From the NCBI GenBank assembly GCA_009840225.1, contig VXOE01000256.1, positions 1 through 48,183 of the forward strand: a stretch of 48,183 bases of DNA, read 5' to 3'. Below are positions 8,578 to 17,656 of the stretch, piece after piece (position 1 is the stretch's first letter; each line of letters begins with the position of its first letter). The notes below the pieces were generated by a model. That model did not search any database, was not told the origin of the DNA, and worked only from the letters and a program-made list of their open reading frames with translations. The stretch is from Caldilineaceae bacterium SB0662_bin_25 (GTDB lineage Bacteria; Chloroflexota; Anaerolineae; Caldilineales; Caldilineaceae). The position numbers and the translations under genes are program-made.

Positions 8578-10101
8578 GTGCAGATAACCGAAGACACTCT
8601 TGAAGTCGATTCGGAGCCTCAGCTTTTCATCGATGACACAGTAGTCGGCGCTAAGCACGGGGTCGTGCGGACGCTGCACCCGGCGCGCAAGCTGGAGCAG
8701 CCGGTCCTACAGCCGGACCGTCCGTGGGAGGGGCGGCGCGTCTACATCTATGGCAGCGTTTACTACGACGACGAGGCCCAACTCTATCGCATGTGGTATA
8801 TCACGCGATTGGGGCAGGGGCAGCAACCGCGCGCGCCGGGCCTGCGCGGGCGGACGGGAGACATCGTCCTCTATGCTACGTCCGAGGACGGCGTCCACTG
8901 GGAGAAGCCCAGCCTGGGCCGGCATGAATTCGATGGGTCGCGTGACAACAACATCCTCTTCTTCGACAAACACAGCCCCACTGTAATCATCGACGCCGAC
9001 GCCCTTCCTGAATATCGTTTCAAGATGGCCGCCTGGAACTGGGACCAAGATGCCTCCGGCTACTGGATCGCACATTCGGCTGACGGCCTGAACTGGCGTG
9101 AGTACGACGTCAACCCGATACTCATGCGCGACGACATTCTGGAGTCGGTTACGGTAGCCCGCCACCCGCGCAGGGGCGAATACTTCGCCTTCCACCGTCT
9201 GTGGGGAGAGGTGCGCGGGCACGTGCGTAGGCTGGTGGCCGTGGCTACGAGCAGGGACTTTACGACGTGGACCAGCCACGGCGTCTGTCTAGTTCCGGAC
9301 GAGCTGGATGACGCGTGGTGTCTGGACGCGGGGCAACGGACCGAGTTCTACGGCATGTCGGGCTTTGTATATGGGGGCCAGTTTCTGGGGTTTCTGCCTG
9401 TGTTTGACGTGATAAAGGACGCCCGCGGCGAGTCCGGGATGCCAGAATCGGTCGCCGCCGATGGTAGCAAAGGCTTGCACGCGCCGGCAGTGATATCTGA
9501 GTCCGGGGCGGAGATCGACCAGGCGCCGTGGGACGGCCCGATTGCGGCACAGCTTGTCCATAGCCGGGATGGACGCGACTGGCATCGTTTTGAAGACCGG
9601 TCGCCCATCATTCCACGCGGCGGGCCTGGCAGCTTTGATGCAGGTTGTATTTTGTGCTCGGCAGACCGTCCGCTAATCCGCGGGGACGAGGTCTGGCACT
9701 ACTATACGGCGGTCAGTACGATGCATGGGGGATCGATGCCGCCCAAGACGATCTCGATTGGGCTGGCGAAATGGCGGTTGGACGGATTCGTCTCGCTGGA
9801 CGCCGGGCATTTCGGCGGTGTGGTGGAGACGGTGCCGCTGCAGCTTTCGGGCGAGGGGCTGGAGGTCAATGTGGATGCCGGTGAGGGCAGCCTGGCGGTG
9901 GAGGTGCTGTCGGCCGCTGGCGAGCCTCTGCCCGGATTCACTCGCGAGGACTGCCAGGCGATCGATACCGACGGCGTACGCCAGTCCGTGCGCTGGGGCG
10001 GGGACGCGCGCCTTCCGATCGGGCAGCCCTTGCGGCTGCGTTTTCACCTGCAGGATGCGGAGCTTTACAGCTTTCGCATTCGGGAAGCAGGCCAGCCATG
10101 A
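8578..10101 (+). CDS. Glycosidase-like five-bladed beta-propeller protein, paralogue 1
   Basis: A 507-residue protein resembling the arabinanase/levansucrase/invertase (GH32/43-like) propeller superfamily. Repeated Asp-box-like motifs mark the blades: YATSEDGVHWEKP, AHSADGLNWREYD and HSRDGRDWHRFED, with aromatic strands such as LYRMWYITR between them. The last 85 or so residues form a separate beta-sandwich domain (about 415-500, ending AELYSFR) that recurs in the three other propeller proteins of this window. There is no signal peptide, so it may act inside the cell or be exported otherwise. The start is GTG with GGAGAG at 8563-8568. It overlaps the next gene by four bases (ATGA). Hydrolase activity is not proven by sequence; catalytic residues could not be assigned with certainty. 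Confidence 0.8.
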   Translation: MQITEDTLEVDSEPQLFIDDTVVGAKHGVVRTLHPARKLEQPVLQPDRPWEGRRVYIYGSVYYDDEAQLYRMWYITRLGQGQQPRAPGLRGRTGDIVLYATSEDGVHWEKPSLGRHEFDGSRDNNILFFDKHSPTVIIDADALPEYRFKMAAWNWDQDASGYWIAHSADGLNWREYDVNPILMRDDILESVTVARHPRRGEYFAFHRLWGEVRGHVRRLVAVATSRDFTTWTSHGVCLVPDELDDAWCLDAGQRTEFYGMSGFVYGGQFLGFLPVFDVIKDARGESGMPESVAADGSKGLHAPAVISESGAEIDQAPWDGPIAAQLVHSRDGRDWHRFEDRSPIIPRGGPGSFDAGCILCSADRPLIRGDEVWHYYTAVSTMHGGSMPPKTISIGLAKWRLDGFVSLDAGHFGGVVETVPLQLSGEGLEVNVDAGEGSLAVEVLSAAGEPLPGFTREDCQAIDTDGVRQSVRWGGDARLPIGQPLRLRFHLQDAELYSFRIREAGQP

Positions 10102-11540
10102 GAGGCATATGGTTCTTCGACGACTGGATGCTGGAACGTCGCGACTGTCTGGAGCGCGTTTGGGGTAAGCCGATCTTTGTGAAGGAGATCTTCAAAGAGT
10201 TCTACCCGGCCGGCTGGGACGGTTATGGGGGCTACCCCACTGCCTTCTACGATGAGAGGCTGGGCAAATACGCTCTGTATTTGATCGCGTTTCCGGGTCG
10301 CGAGAGCCGCGACCGTACGCCGGGGATCAGTGCGGGTGAGTTTCAGTTCCGACTGCTGTCCGACGACCCTTGTAACTGGCCCAACCCTGTCTACAATCCT
10401 ACGTCTGGCCCGGCCTGGCGCAGCTTTGACGATGTGGTCGTCGACCAGGACGGCGCGCCGATCTGGGCGCACGCGGTACATTCGCTGGCAGGGACGCCGC
10501 TGGCAGAGCGGGGCTACGCATCGGCTGTGCTGGATGTGCCGCGGCATCTTACCTGGGGCGGGTTCTCGGATGACGGGGTGCAGTTTACTGTCGACCGATC
10601 AGGGCCATGGCTGGACCCGGGTTCGGACATTGCGGGAGATATTCTGTGGAACCGTGAGGCCGAACTCTACCAGCTGTTTGTGCGTCCGGTCTACGGTGAC
10701 CGCCGCATTGCAATGTCGACGACAGCTGATTTCACGCAGTTTACGCGGCCGGTTACGATCATGCAGCCCGATGCGTTGGACAGGGTGGGGACGGAACTGT
10801 ACGACATGCCGCCGCGGCCCTATGAGGGCTTCTATATCGGGCTGCTCAACATCATGACGAGTGACCGCTTTGAGGAGGTGAGCCTCAGTAGCAACTGGCC
10901 GCAGATCAAGTATTTCGGGCGTATGGATACGCAGTTGGCTTACAGTTACAACGGTCTGTACTGGTACCGCACGGAGCGCGAGCCGTTTATTGGGGTGCGG
11001 GACTATGGTCAGGTTGGGGGTGGATCGGCTTACGGTAAGGAGATGCTGCGTACGGAGGACGACAGGCTTCTCTTCTTCGTCATCGGCGATTACGGCGGTC
11101 ATGCGGCCCGGGTCGACAAGGAGACGGAGTGGCCGTATGGCAGCGGTTATCGGAGCCCGATGCTGTACGAGATGCGGTTGGACGGTTTCTGTTCCTTGAA
11201 GACGTGGGGTCGCGAGGGAGTGTTACGGACTAAGGTGATCATCCCGCGCGCCGGTGAAATGCGGCTGAATGTGCGGACGATGGCGCACACTGGGGTGCGT
11301 GTGCAGATGCTGGACGGGGTGACGGCGGAGCCGATTCCGGGTTATACGTGGGAGGAGGCGATGCCGATCAGCGGGGATCATTTGTACGCGCGGCCGCGCT
11401 GGCGGGAGCGGGAGGATATTGGGGAGTTGGTGGGGAGGCCGGTGCGGGTGGAGGTCTCGTTGCTTGAGGCGGAGTTGTTTGCGATTCGGTTGGCGTGTGA
11501 TGTGTATAATGCGTGTGAGCCGCTGGGGTCGTTGTGGTGA
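10098..11540 (+). CDS. Glycosidase-like beta-propeller protein, paralogue 2 (divergent)
   Basis: A 480-residue member of the same propeller group, but the most divergent of the four in this window. The N-terminal region (MRGIWFFDDWMLERRDCLER) differs, while blade-like motifs (SFDDVVVDQDGAPIWAHA, SYNGLYWYRTE) and the shared C-terminal beta-sandwich (about 390-470, ending AELFAIRLA) are recognisable. It is translationally coupled to paralogue 1 by an ATGA overlap, which suggests that the two act together or form a complex. No signal peptide is seen. The end of the gene contains a TATAAT (11505-11510) that could serve as a -10 element for the downstream mcrB gene, though it may be chance within coding sequence. 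Function beyond family resemblance is unknown. Confidence 0.75.
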   Translation: MRGIWFFDDWMLERRDCLERVWGKPIFVKEIFKEFYPAGWDGYGGYPTAFYDERLGKYALYLIAFPGRESRDRTPGISAGEFQFRLLSDDPCNWPNPVYNPTSGPAWRSFDDVVVDQDGAPIWAHAVHSLAGTPLAERGYASAVLDVPRHLTWGGFSDDGVQFTVDRSGPWLDPGSDIAGDILWNREAELYQLFVRPVYGDRRIAMSTTADFTQFTRPVTIMQPDALDRVGTELYDMPPRPYEGFYIGLLNIMTSDRFEEVSLSSNWPQIKYFGRMDTQLAYSYNGLYWYRTEREPFIGVRDYGQVGGGSAYGKEMLRTEDDRLLFFVIGDYGGHAARVDKETEWPYGSGYRSPMLYEMRLDGFCSLKTWGREGVLRTKVIIPRAGEMRLNVRTMAHTGVRVQMLDGVTAEPIPGYTWEEAMPISGDHLYARPRWREREDIGELVGRPVRVEVSLLEAELFAIRLACDVYNACEPLGSLW

Positions 11541-11601
11541 GGGCGCCGTTGTGTGAGTTGCAAAGGAAATCCGATCTGTCAGCATATGGAGCAAGAGAAC
11601 A

Positions 11602-13953
11602 GTGGTAAGTGCAGAGCTAGAAGCCGGCAAGGATAGTCGACACCAGGCGTGGCCAAAATTTGTTAGACGCGTCAACGAAATCGTTGCCTCTGGAGAATTG
11701 GAAAGTGTAGAGATCGAATACAAGCTGGAACTCGGCTGCGAGATGGCCGAAGCGCGAAAGTCAGTGCTCAACGATTCCGCGGACTGGGTGGGCAAGTTAG
11801 AGAATGGTGGATTCAGACCCCGCCAAGGTCACCCCATAAATTGGCGATCGATTCAGGACCTTAAGACTTGGTTTGGAAATTCTCCGAGTGACGCGAGTGA
11901 GGCGCTGAAAGCACTGTGGAAAAGAGGCGACTTGCCCGTTGCTGATAGAATCCGCGCATTCAATTCAAAACTACCGAAGCATCCAGAAATACGCGGCAAA
12001 GAGGGAACTCGGATAAGGCTTATAGCCGGCTTACTAATGGGCCTTGACGCCAAAAAGTATCCTCCGTTTGCGACTCGAACACTTACGAGAGCCTACAAGG
12101 AGACTGGATACCCCCAGCCGAAAGGAGGCGCGGACGAGGCCGATTTGTATAAACACGCCCTTGCATTCCTCGATCAGTTTCTCAAGGAAGCGCGAGCGCA
12201 TGGAGCACAATTGCACGACCGGCTTGACATGCAGTCAGTTGTTTGGCACTGGCGGCGTCAACCGGATGATCTGCCCCAGTTGGGCATACCACCCACTGAG
12301 AGTTCGAACGGTTTAGAGACCGAAAACGGCCGTGACGGTTGGGATGCTTTCGCCCGGCGCGCCAACGAGCTTATCACTTCTGATGGGTGGAACAAGAAAC
12401 ACATTGCTCCTAAGCTTACGATTGAAGTCTTGGCTGAACAGGCGCGGACAGCGGTACTTGTTGATGCAGAAGAATGGCCAGTCTTGGTCAAGAAAATCTT
12501 CACTGGTGAACACGTTTTTTTCATAAGTCGCGAGAAGGTCCGGTCTTGGATCGACGAGTCTCCAAAAGACGCCTTACAGGCACTAAAGGCGAGTTGGACG
12601 GAAGACAGCTTGTCCGAGGAACAGAGAATCCGTGCATTCGGCGAACGATTCCCAGAAGCAATTGTAAGTGGCAAGGGATCACGTATGACCGTAGCGGCCA
12701 CCTTGCTGGCGGCGCATGATATAAGGCAGTTCCCGCCATTCTCAAAAAAGAAGTATGAATATGCATACAAGCAGACCGGTTACGACATGCCCGAAAAGAA
12801 CGCAGATGAAGCTGCCCTATATGTCCATGCCCTTGGCTTTCTTGACAGACTTATTGAGATGGTGCAAGCGCATGGGGTGGATCTACGACACCGTCTCAAC
12901 GCGTTTGCAGTGGTTTGGAACCTCGTCGACAGTTTGCCTAGAATCGGCACGCAACCGGCAAAACCCAAGTCTGTACGCGCGCTTGCGGAGGAACTGCTTT
13001 TGCCGCCAGACTTTCTCGAAGAGATCTGCACATTACTGGAGGACAAGCGTCAGGTCATATTTCAAGGGCCGCCGGGCACAGGAAAGACCTTCGTGGCGCA
13101 AGAATTGGCGAAGCATCTCTCGGAGTCCGAGACGGGAGAGCGGGTCACGCCCGTGCAGTTCCACCCCTCATATGCTTACGAGGACTTCGTACGCGGCTTT
13201 CGTCCCACACTCAGAGAACGGCAGGCCGGATACGAGTTGCGAGATGGACCGCTTTTGCGAGCCGCACAGAAGGCGCGTGACGAGCCAGGCGCCATGCATT
13301 TCCTCCTAATCGACGAGATCAATCGCGGCAATCTCGCCAAGCTGTTCGGCGAGCTCTACTTCTTGCTTGAATACCGAGACGAGCCGATACACATGCAGTA
13401 TCAAGAGGAGGACGAGGAGGACTTTTCGCTCCCCGAAAACCTATACATCATCGGCACGATGAACACCGCGGACCGTTCGATCGCGCTAGTCGATTTGGCG
13501 CTGCGCCGGCGCTTCCACTTCGTGGAGTTTCACCCCGACAGCGAACCGGTCAAGTGCCTGCTCCGTCGCTGGTTGGAAAGACAAGGGCTCCAAGAAACTT
13601 TGGGGATCGTTAAAGTCATTGAAAGAGCAAACGAGTTGTTGCAGGATGACAGGCACGCCGCCATCGGACCGAGTTACTTTATGAAGGAAGATCTTGACAG
13701 GAAGATGGTGGTGCGTATCTGGAAGCACAGTATCATCCCGTACATTGAGGAATGCCTCTTCGGAGACGAGGACCTCATAAAAGAGTTTGATTTCGAAAAG
13801 CTTTGTACTTCGGTCGCTCCCGAACTACTTCTGAACAATAGCGAGGAGCAGACGGACACTGTCGCAGATAGCGAAGCAGACGGCATAAACAATGCAACAG
13901 ATCAACTTGAGAGAGTACCAGGAGAGCGACAAGATATCACTAACGGTGGATAA
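11602..13953 (+). CDS. mcrB: McrB-like AAA+ NTPase of a type IV restriction system, with duplicated N-terminal domain
   Basis: The motor subunit of a McrBC-type modification-dependent restriction system (783 residues). The AAA+ domain is at about 460-735: Walker A GPPGTGKT (489-496), Walker B LLIDEINRGN (568-577), the McrB signature NTADRS (621-626) and LRRRF (634-638). The N-terminal half is two tandem copies of one roughly 200-residue domain (about 17-220 and 247-443), aligned by YPPFATRTLTRAYKETGY / FPPFSKKKYEYAYKQTGY and by ADEADLYKHALAFLDQF / ADEAALYVHALGFLDRL. In other McrB proteins this region recognises DNA. The start is GTG with GGAG ten bases upstream. It overlaps mcrC by 62 bases. 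Base composition is visibly less GC-rich than neighbouring genes, suggesting acquisition by transfer. Confidence 0.92.
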   Translation: MVSAELEAGKDSRHQAWPKFVRRVNEIVASGELESVEIEYKLELGCEMAEARKSVLNDSADWVGKLENGGFRPRQGHPINWRSIQDLKTWFGNSPSDASEALKALWKRGDLPVADRIRAFNSKLPKHPEIRGKEGTRIRLIAGLLMGLDAKKYPPFATRTLTRAYKETGYPQPKGGADEADLYKHALAFLDQFLKEARAHGAQLHDRLDMQSVVWHWRRQPDDLPQLGIPPTESSNGLETENGRDGWDAFARRANELITSDGWNKKHIAPKLTIEVLAEQARTAVLVDAEEWPVLVKKIFTGEHVFFISREKVRSWIDESPKDALQALKASWTEDSLSEEQRIRAFGERFPEAIVSGKGSRMTVAATLLAAHDIRQFPPFSKKKYEYAYKQTGYDMPEKNADEAALYVHALGFLDRLIEMVQAHGVDLRHRLNAFAVVWNLVDSLPRIGTQPAKPKSVRALAEELLLPPDFLEEICTLLEDKRQVIFQGPPGTGKTFVAQELAKHLSESETGERVTPVQFHPSYAYEDFVRGFRPTLRERQAGYELRDGPLLRAAQKARDEPGAMHFLLIDEINRGNLAKLFGELYFLLEYRDEPIHMQYQEEDEEDFSLPENLYIIGTMNTADRSIALVDLALRRRFHFVEFHPDSEPVKCLLRRWLERQGLQETLGIVKVIERANELLQDDRHAAIGPSYFMKEDLDRKMVVRIWKHSIIPYIEECLFGDEDLIKEFDFEKLCTSVAPELLLNNSEEQTDTVADSEADGINNATDQLERVPGERQDITNGG

Positions 13954-15082
13954 GCGCGATCTGCTTAGAGAGATTCTGCCCTCCGTCTCCATCGAACCGA
14001 TCAAGCACACATCGGACAAATATCGCCTCAGACCGAGTTCAATAGTTGGCGCCCTTGAAATTGGTGATATGTCGGTCCTCATCGAACCAAAGATCGGCAT
14101 CCCGCAACTGCTTTCGATGGCCTGCTACGCCTTAGGCCTATACAAGCCCCAAGCACAGAAGCTCTTCGACTTCCAGAAGGCCCAGGCAATACCCGACGTA
14201 CTGGCCCTGGCGCTTATAGAGGCCGCCCGCCGTGCGTTCGGGCGAGGACTCTTGCGCGACTATCTTTCCGAAGAAGACGCGCTGCACACGGTGCGCGGGC
14301 GGATCCGTTTCGACGAGCAGATTCGGCGAAGGTACGGAATACCCCTGCCGGTGGAACTGCGTTTTGATGAGTTCACCGAGGACATCCTCGCCAACCGGCT
14401 GATTAAGGCGGCCGCGGCACGGCTTCGCCGCATGACCCTGCGCTCGTCAAAAACCCGTCGCGGCTTAGGCTGGGTCTTCGCCACGCTCGAAAACATCTCC
14501 TTGCTGGAATCCCGGCGGGGAAACGTGCCGGAGATTCGCTTCGACCGGCTCAACGAACACTATCGGGATGTCGTGGGGCTGGCGCGACTTATTTTGCTGC
14601 ACAGCGAGTTTGAGTCGTTCCGCGGGGACGTGCGCGCATCCGGATTCCTGATCGACATGAACAAACTGTTTCAGGAGTTTGTCACTCAGGCACTTCGCGA
14701 GGAGCTAGGCGTAACTGAAGCCACGTTGCAGTCCGAAAGGAAAATACCCTTCGATAGAGATGATTCAGCGGCGATTGAGCCTGACCTGTCGTGGTGGGAT
14801 GGCGAAAAGTATACTTTCGTAGGCGATGCAAAATACAAGAGAATCGACGACAAATCTGCACCTAATGCCGATCTGTATCAGATTCTGGCCTACGCTACTG
14901 CGCTCGGTCTGCCGAGAGGTCTGCTCATCTACGCGCAAGGAGAGGCCGAGGCCGCGACTTATGAGATTCGGAACAGTTGCAAGCAGATTGAGGTCGTCGC
15001 CCTTGACCTGACCGGCTCGATTGAGGAGATTCTTGAGCGCGTCAAAGAAATTGCACGCAAGATCGAGTGCATGAGGGTATGA
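13892..15082 (+). CDS. mcrC: McrC-like PD-(D/E)XK nuclease subunit
   Basis: The endonuclease partner of McrB (396 residues). The N-terminal domain contains the family pattern (INLREYQ at the start, then EIGDMSVLIEPKIG). The C-terminal nuclease core is intact: D298 in IEPDLSWW, D312 and K314 in VGDAKYKR, followed by DLYQILAYA (328-336). McrC proteins bind the McrB ring and cleave DNA once McrB has translocated. The ATG chosen lies 62 bases inside mcrB; it is kept because the conserved LREYQ segment begins right after it. No clear Shine-Dalgarno sequence is visible, so translation probably depends on ribosomes arriving from mcrB. Confidence 0.92.
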   Translation: MQQINLREYQESDKISLTVDKRDLLREILPSVSIEPIKHTSDKYRLRPSSIVGALEIGDMSVLIEPKIGIPQLLSMACYALGLYKPQAQKLFDFQKAQAIPDVLALALIEAARRAFGRGLLRDYLSEEDALHTVRGRIRFDEQIRRRYGIPLPVELRFDEFTEDILANRLIKAAAARLRRMTLRSSKTRRGLGWVFATLENISLLESRRGNVPEIRFDRLNEHYRDVVGLARLILLHSEFESFRGDVRASGFLIDMNKLFQEFVTQALREELGVTEATLQSERKIPFDRDDSAAIEPDLSWWDGEKYTFVGDAKYKRIDDKSAPNADLYQILAYATALGLPRGLLIYAQGEAEAATYEIRNSCKQIEVVALDLTGSIEEILERVKEIARKIECMRV

Positions 15083-15182
15083 TGCGCGTCACAGGGCAAT
15101 CGGATGTATTTTGGTTGGCCAAGGTTGCCGAAGTTTGCCAGAGTGTGCACGAAGGCGAGGAGAGAGCCGCGTCACAGCGCGA

Positions 15183-15203
15183 GGGCAGGCACAAGGCCTG
15201 CCC
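15183..15203. repeat. Hairpin-forming dispersed repeat in the mcrC-uma2 gap
   Basis: A perfect 8-bp stem (GGGCAGGC / GCCTGCCC) with loop ACAAG, followed by CCTACAGG. The same core, in a longer 12-bp stem, occurs twice at the right end of the window (48059-48183). It lies in the 329-base gap between mcrC and the Uma2 gene; apart from this repeat and a -10-like site near 15373, I see nothing in that gap. Such palindromes are probably repetitive extragenic elements and may act as a terminator or mRNA-end stabiliser for mcrBC. Confidence 0.65.
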
Positions 15204-15372
15204 CTACAGGAGTTTGGGGAGGGAGGCGGAGAGTGCGGTTTGCAGGGCGGCGCGAGGGCGGGGGCCGGACCTGACGATGCGTTTCGGGCTGCGTCCCAGG
15301 AGATCAGGACGATAAGATGCGAGTGCCCTGGCGTGACGGAATGAAGCGCGCCAGATTCCCCGTGATCTGTAG

Positions 15373-15378
15373 TATAAT
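15373..15378 (+). promoter_or_regulatory. Candidate -10 element upstream of the Uma2 gene
   Basis: A consensus TATAAT lies 34 bases before the ATG of the Uma2 gene. No good -35 hexamer stands 16-18 bases upstream, so this is a weak prediction. It would give a leader of roughly 27 bases. Confidence 0.35.
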
Positions 15379-15411
15379 GCCCTCACCTCATCACCTGACG
15401 GGTGTACTGTC

Positions 15412-15969
15412 ATGGCACGCACAAGTGAGAAGCTGCTGACCGCCGACGACCTGCTCCGTCTTTACAGCGGAGGGGTGCGAGGTGAACTGATTAGAGGGGC
15501 GCTTTACAAAACGACGCCGACGGGACTGACGCACGGCGAGATTGTGATGAATCTGGGCGGTGAGCTGAGGAACTTCATCAGGCCGCGGCGCTTGGGCCGG
15601 CTGGTCGGTTCGAATTCGGGGATGATGCTGGAACGTGATCCGGACACGGTGCGGGAGCCTGATATCGCCTTTATCTCGGCACAGAAGCTGCCTCTGAATG
15701 TCAGACTTTCCGGCTACTATGAGGGGGCGCCCGACTTGGTGGGCGAAATCGTCTCCCCCAGCGATGGTCCACGGGAGGTCTACCACAAAGCCCGCATGTG
15801 GATCAGCTTTGGCGTGTTGCTCGTGTGGGTTGTGAACCCGGAGAACCGCGCCATCGAAGTCCACCGCTCCAATCAACCCCTCTTGAGCCTGACCGAAAAT
15901 AACATCCTCGATGGCGGCGAGGTCCTGCCTGGTTTCAGCTACCCCGTTCGCGACGTATTTGATCTCTAA
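15412..15969 (+). CDS. Uma2-family putative endonuclease
   Basis: A 185-residue protein of the Uma2 (formerly DUF820) family, a PD-(D/E)XK-fold group abundant in Cyanobacteria and Chloroflexota. Expected core residues are present: E26 in RGELIRG, D84 in REPDIAFI, E112 in PDLVGEIVSPSD and K126 in HKARMW. The C-terminal part (LWVVNPENRAIEVHR, then LPGFSYPV) matches the usual family ending, so the gene is full length. The biological role of the family is not established; nuclease activity is predicted from fold. It sits directly after mcrBC but has its own -10-like element and a long gap, so a shared function is possible rather than shown. Confidence 0.88.
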   Translation: MARTSEKLLTADDLLRLYSGGVRGELIRGALYKTTPTGLTHGEIVMNLGGELRNFIRPRRLGRLVGSNSGMMLERDPDTVREPDIAFISAQKLPLNVRLSGYYEGAPDLVGEIVSPSDGPREVYHKARMWISFGVLLVWVVNPENRAIEVHRSNQPLLSLTENNILDGGEVLPGFSYPVRDVFDL

Positions 15970-16092
15970 TTTGAATCCAAATTTAGATAAAAAGCTTACG
16001 TATATCGTGAGAGCGAGCGAGACACTCGCACGCGCGATCCCGAGGTAAAGCCCGCCAGCAAAGTCCTACTTTCAGGTGAAAATCGGACCAGC

Positions 16093-17625
16093 ATGAACCA
16101 GACAGACCCGATACGCGACATCGGCGGCCATAAGGAACTCTTCATCGACGAAGCGGCTATCGCCGCGATGAAGAACGTCCAGTTGACTATGAACACCCCC
16201 TACCAGGACCATGAGCCGGTGTTTCTGCCGGAGGCTCCTTGGGAGTACCGTATTCATCCTTATGCGACGGTGATGCGGGAGGGGCATGTTTTCCGGCTTT
16301 GGATCGTGGCTTATGCGGGGCCCCCCCCGGGGGGGGGGGGTTTGCCGGTGGCGGGGACGGCGGAGGATGCAAGGCGGTTTTGGGCGCATACGCGGGGCAG
16401 GCTTTGCTACGCTGAGTCGACGGACGGTGTGCACTGGGAAAGGCCCAATCTGGGACTGGTGGAATACCGCGGGAGTGGGGACAACAATATACTGGGGCCG
16501 GCGGTGCACGACCGGGTGCAGCAGGCTGGATGGAACGGAGGTACGGTTTTCAAGGATCCGGTTGCGGCGCCGGAGCGGCGGTACAAGCTCTGGAGCCAGA
16601 TTGTTGTCGCGGAAGAGGGTAAGTCCGGTTTGACCGGGTTTTGTTCGCCTGACGGTTTGCGCTGGACGGCGTGCGGGAACAACCCAATTCCGGGGCATTG
16701 CGACTGCCTGAACGTGGTCTTCTGGGATGAACGGATCCAGCAGTATGTGGGTTACTCGCGTCTGTGGACCGCGGATAGCCACGAGGACCGGTACCGGGCG
16801 GTGCGGCGGCTGGTGTCGCCGGACTTTGAGCAGTGGGAGGATTTGGGGCTCGTGCTGGGTGCGGACGAGGTCGACCTGACGCTGCCGGTGAAACGCCAGC
16901 GACAGAGCCGGCAGATCATGGACTTTCACGGGAACTGTGTCTTCAAGTACCCTGGAACAGTGGACGCTTACCTTGCGCTGCCGGAGGTCTGGTGGCACTG
17001 GTCGACGAACCCGTTTCCGGAGGCTGGTCGAGACCAGGAGAAGATGGGGGGCTTCCCGGACACGGTCGACGTGCAACTCGCTACGAGCCGCGATGGGATC
17101 AAGTGGCAGCGGGCGGGGGAACGTAACCCGTTCCTGCGGCTGGGGCCGCCGGACGCGGGCGATTCCAAGATGATCTACGCGTTCACTCAGCCGGTGCAGG
17201 TCGGCGATGAACTGTGGATCTACTATGGCGGCTTCCGATATGGAATCAGTGAGGGCGTTGCGCTCAAGAGGGGAGCTTACTTCCGCGCCAAGATGCGACT
17301 GGACGGCTTTGTCTCGGTTGATGCACCGTACGAGGGCGGCGAGTTGGTGACTGTGCCGCTGCGTTTTCGGGGAGAACGGCTGGCTCTCAACGCGGACACA
17401 AGCGCGGGGGGCGCGATCCGGGTTCAGATTGAGGACGAAGACGGCACACCTATGGAAGGCTATAGTATGGGGGAAGCCGACGAAGTGAACGGCAACTCTG
17501 TTCGCCATTTTGCGACCTGGGGAGGCCGTGCGCATGTCGGCGAATTGGCGGGGCGCGTGGTGCGCTTGCGGTTCCAGATGAACGGTTGTAAGTTGTACTC
17601 CTTGCAGTTTGTCGACAACAGCTAA
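16093..17625 (+). CDS. Glycosidase-like beta-propeller protein, paralogue 3
   Basis: A 510-residue propeller protein with the same layout as paralogues 1 and 4: an opening KELFIDEAAIAAMKNVQ segment, blade motifs (YAESTDGVHWERP, CSPDGLRWTACGNNP, ATSRDGIKWQRAG), and the shared C-terminal beta-sandwich (about 425-507, ending CKLYSLQF). No signal peptide. The codons for AGPPPGGGGLP fall on an extreme homopolymer palindrome (four G, eight C, twelve G at 16317-16340), so a frameshift by sequencing error is possible there, although the frame reads through cleanly. The ribosome binding site before the ATG is weak. It is separated from the ABC importer by the mcrBC/Uma2 insertion. Enzymatic activity is inferred from fold only. 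Confidence 0.8.
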   Translation: MNQTDPIRDIGGHKELFIDEAAIAAMKNVQLTMNTPYQDHEPVFLPEAPWEYRIHPYATVMREGHVFRLWIVAYAGPPPGGGGLPVAGTAEDARRFWAHTRGRLCYAESTDGVHWERPNLGLVEYRGSGDNNILGPAVHDRVQQAGWNGGTVFKDPVAAPERRYKLWSQIVVAEEGKSGLTGFCSPDGLRWTACGNNPIPGHCDCLNVVFWDERIQQYVGYSRLWTADSHEDRYRAVRRLVSPDFEQWEDLGLVLGADEVDLTLPVKRQRQSRQIMDFHGNCVFKYPGTVDAYLALPEVWWHWSTNPFPEAGRDQEKMGGFPDTVDVQLATSRDGIKWQRAGERNPFLRLGPPDAGDSKMIYAFTQPVQVGDELWIYYGGFRYGISEGVALKRGAYFRAKMRLDGFVSVDAPYEGGELVTVPLRFRGERLALNADTSAGGAIRVQIEDEDGTPMEGYSMGEADEVNGNSVRHFATWGGRAHVGELAGRVVRLRFQMNGCKLYSLQFVDNS

Positions 17626-17656
17626 CCGGCGTCTGCGACGGCCAGGAGGTTGGTTG

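Noticed and set aside
11505-11510. TATAAT at the end of propeller paralogue 2 as the mcrBC promoter
   Set aside because: No -35 hexamer at suitable spacing and it lies in coding sequence; noted in the gene entry but not called as a feature.
15067-15344. Small + strand frames between mcrC and the Uma2 gene
   Set aside because: They run across the hairpin repeat, lack ribosome binding sites and resemble no family.
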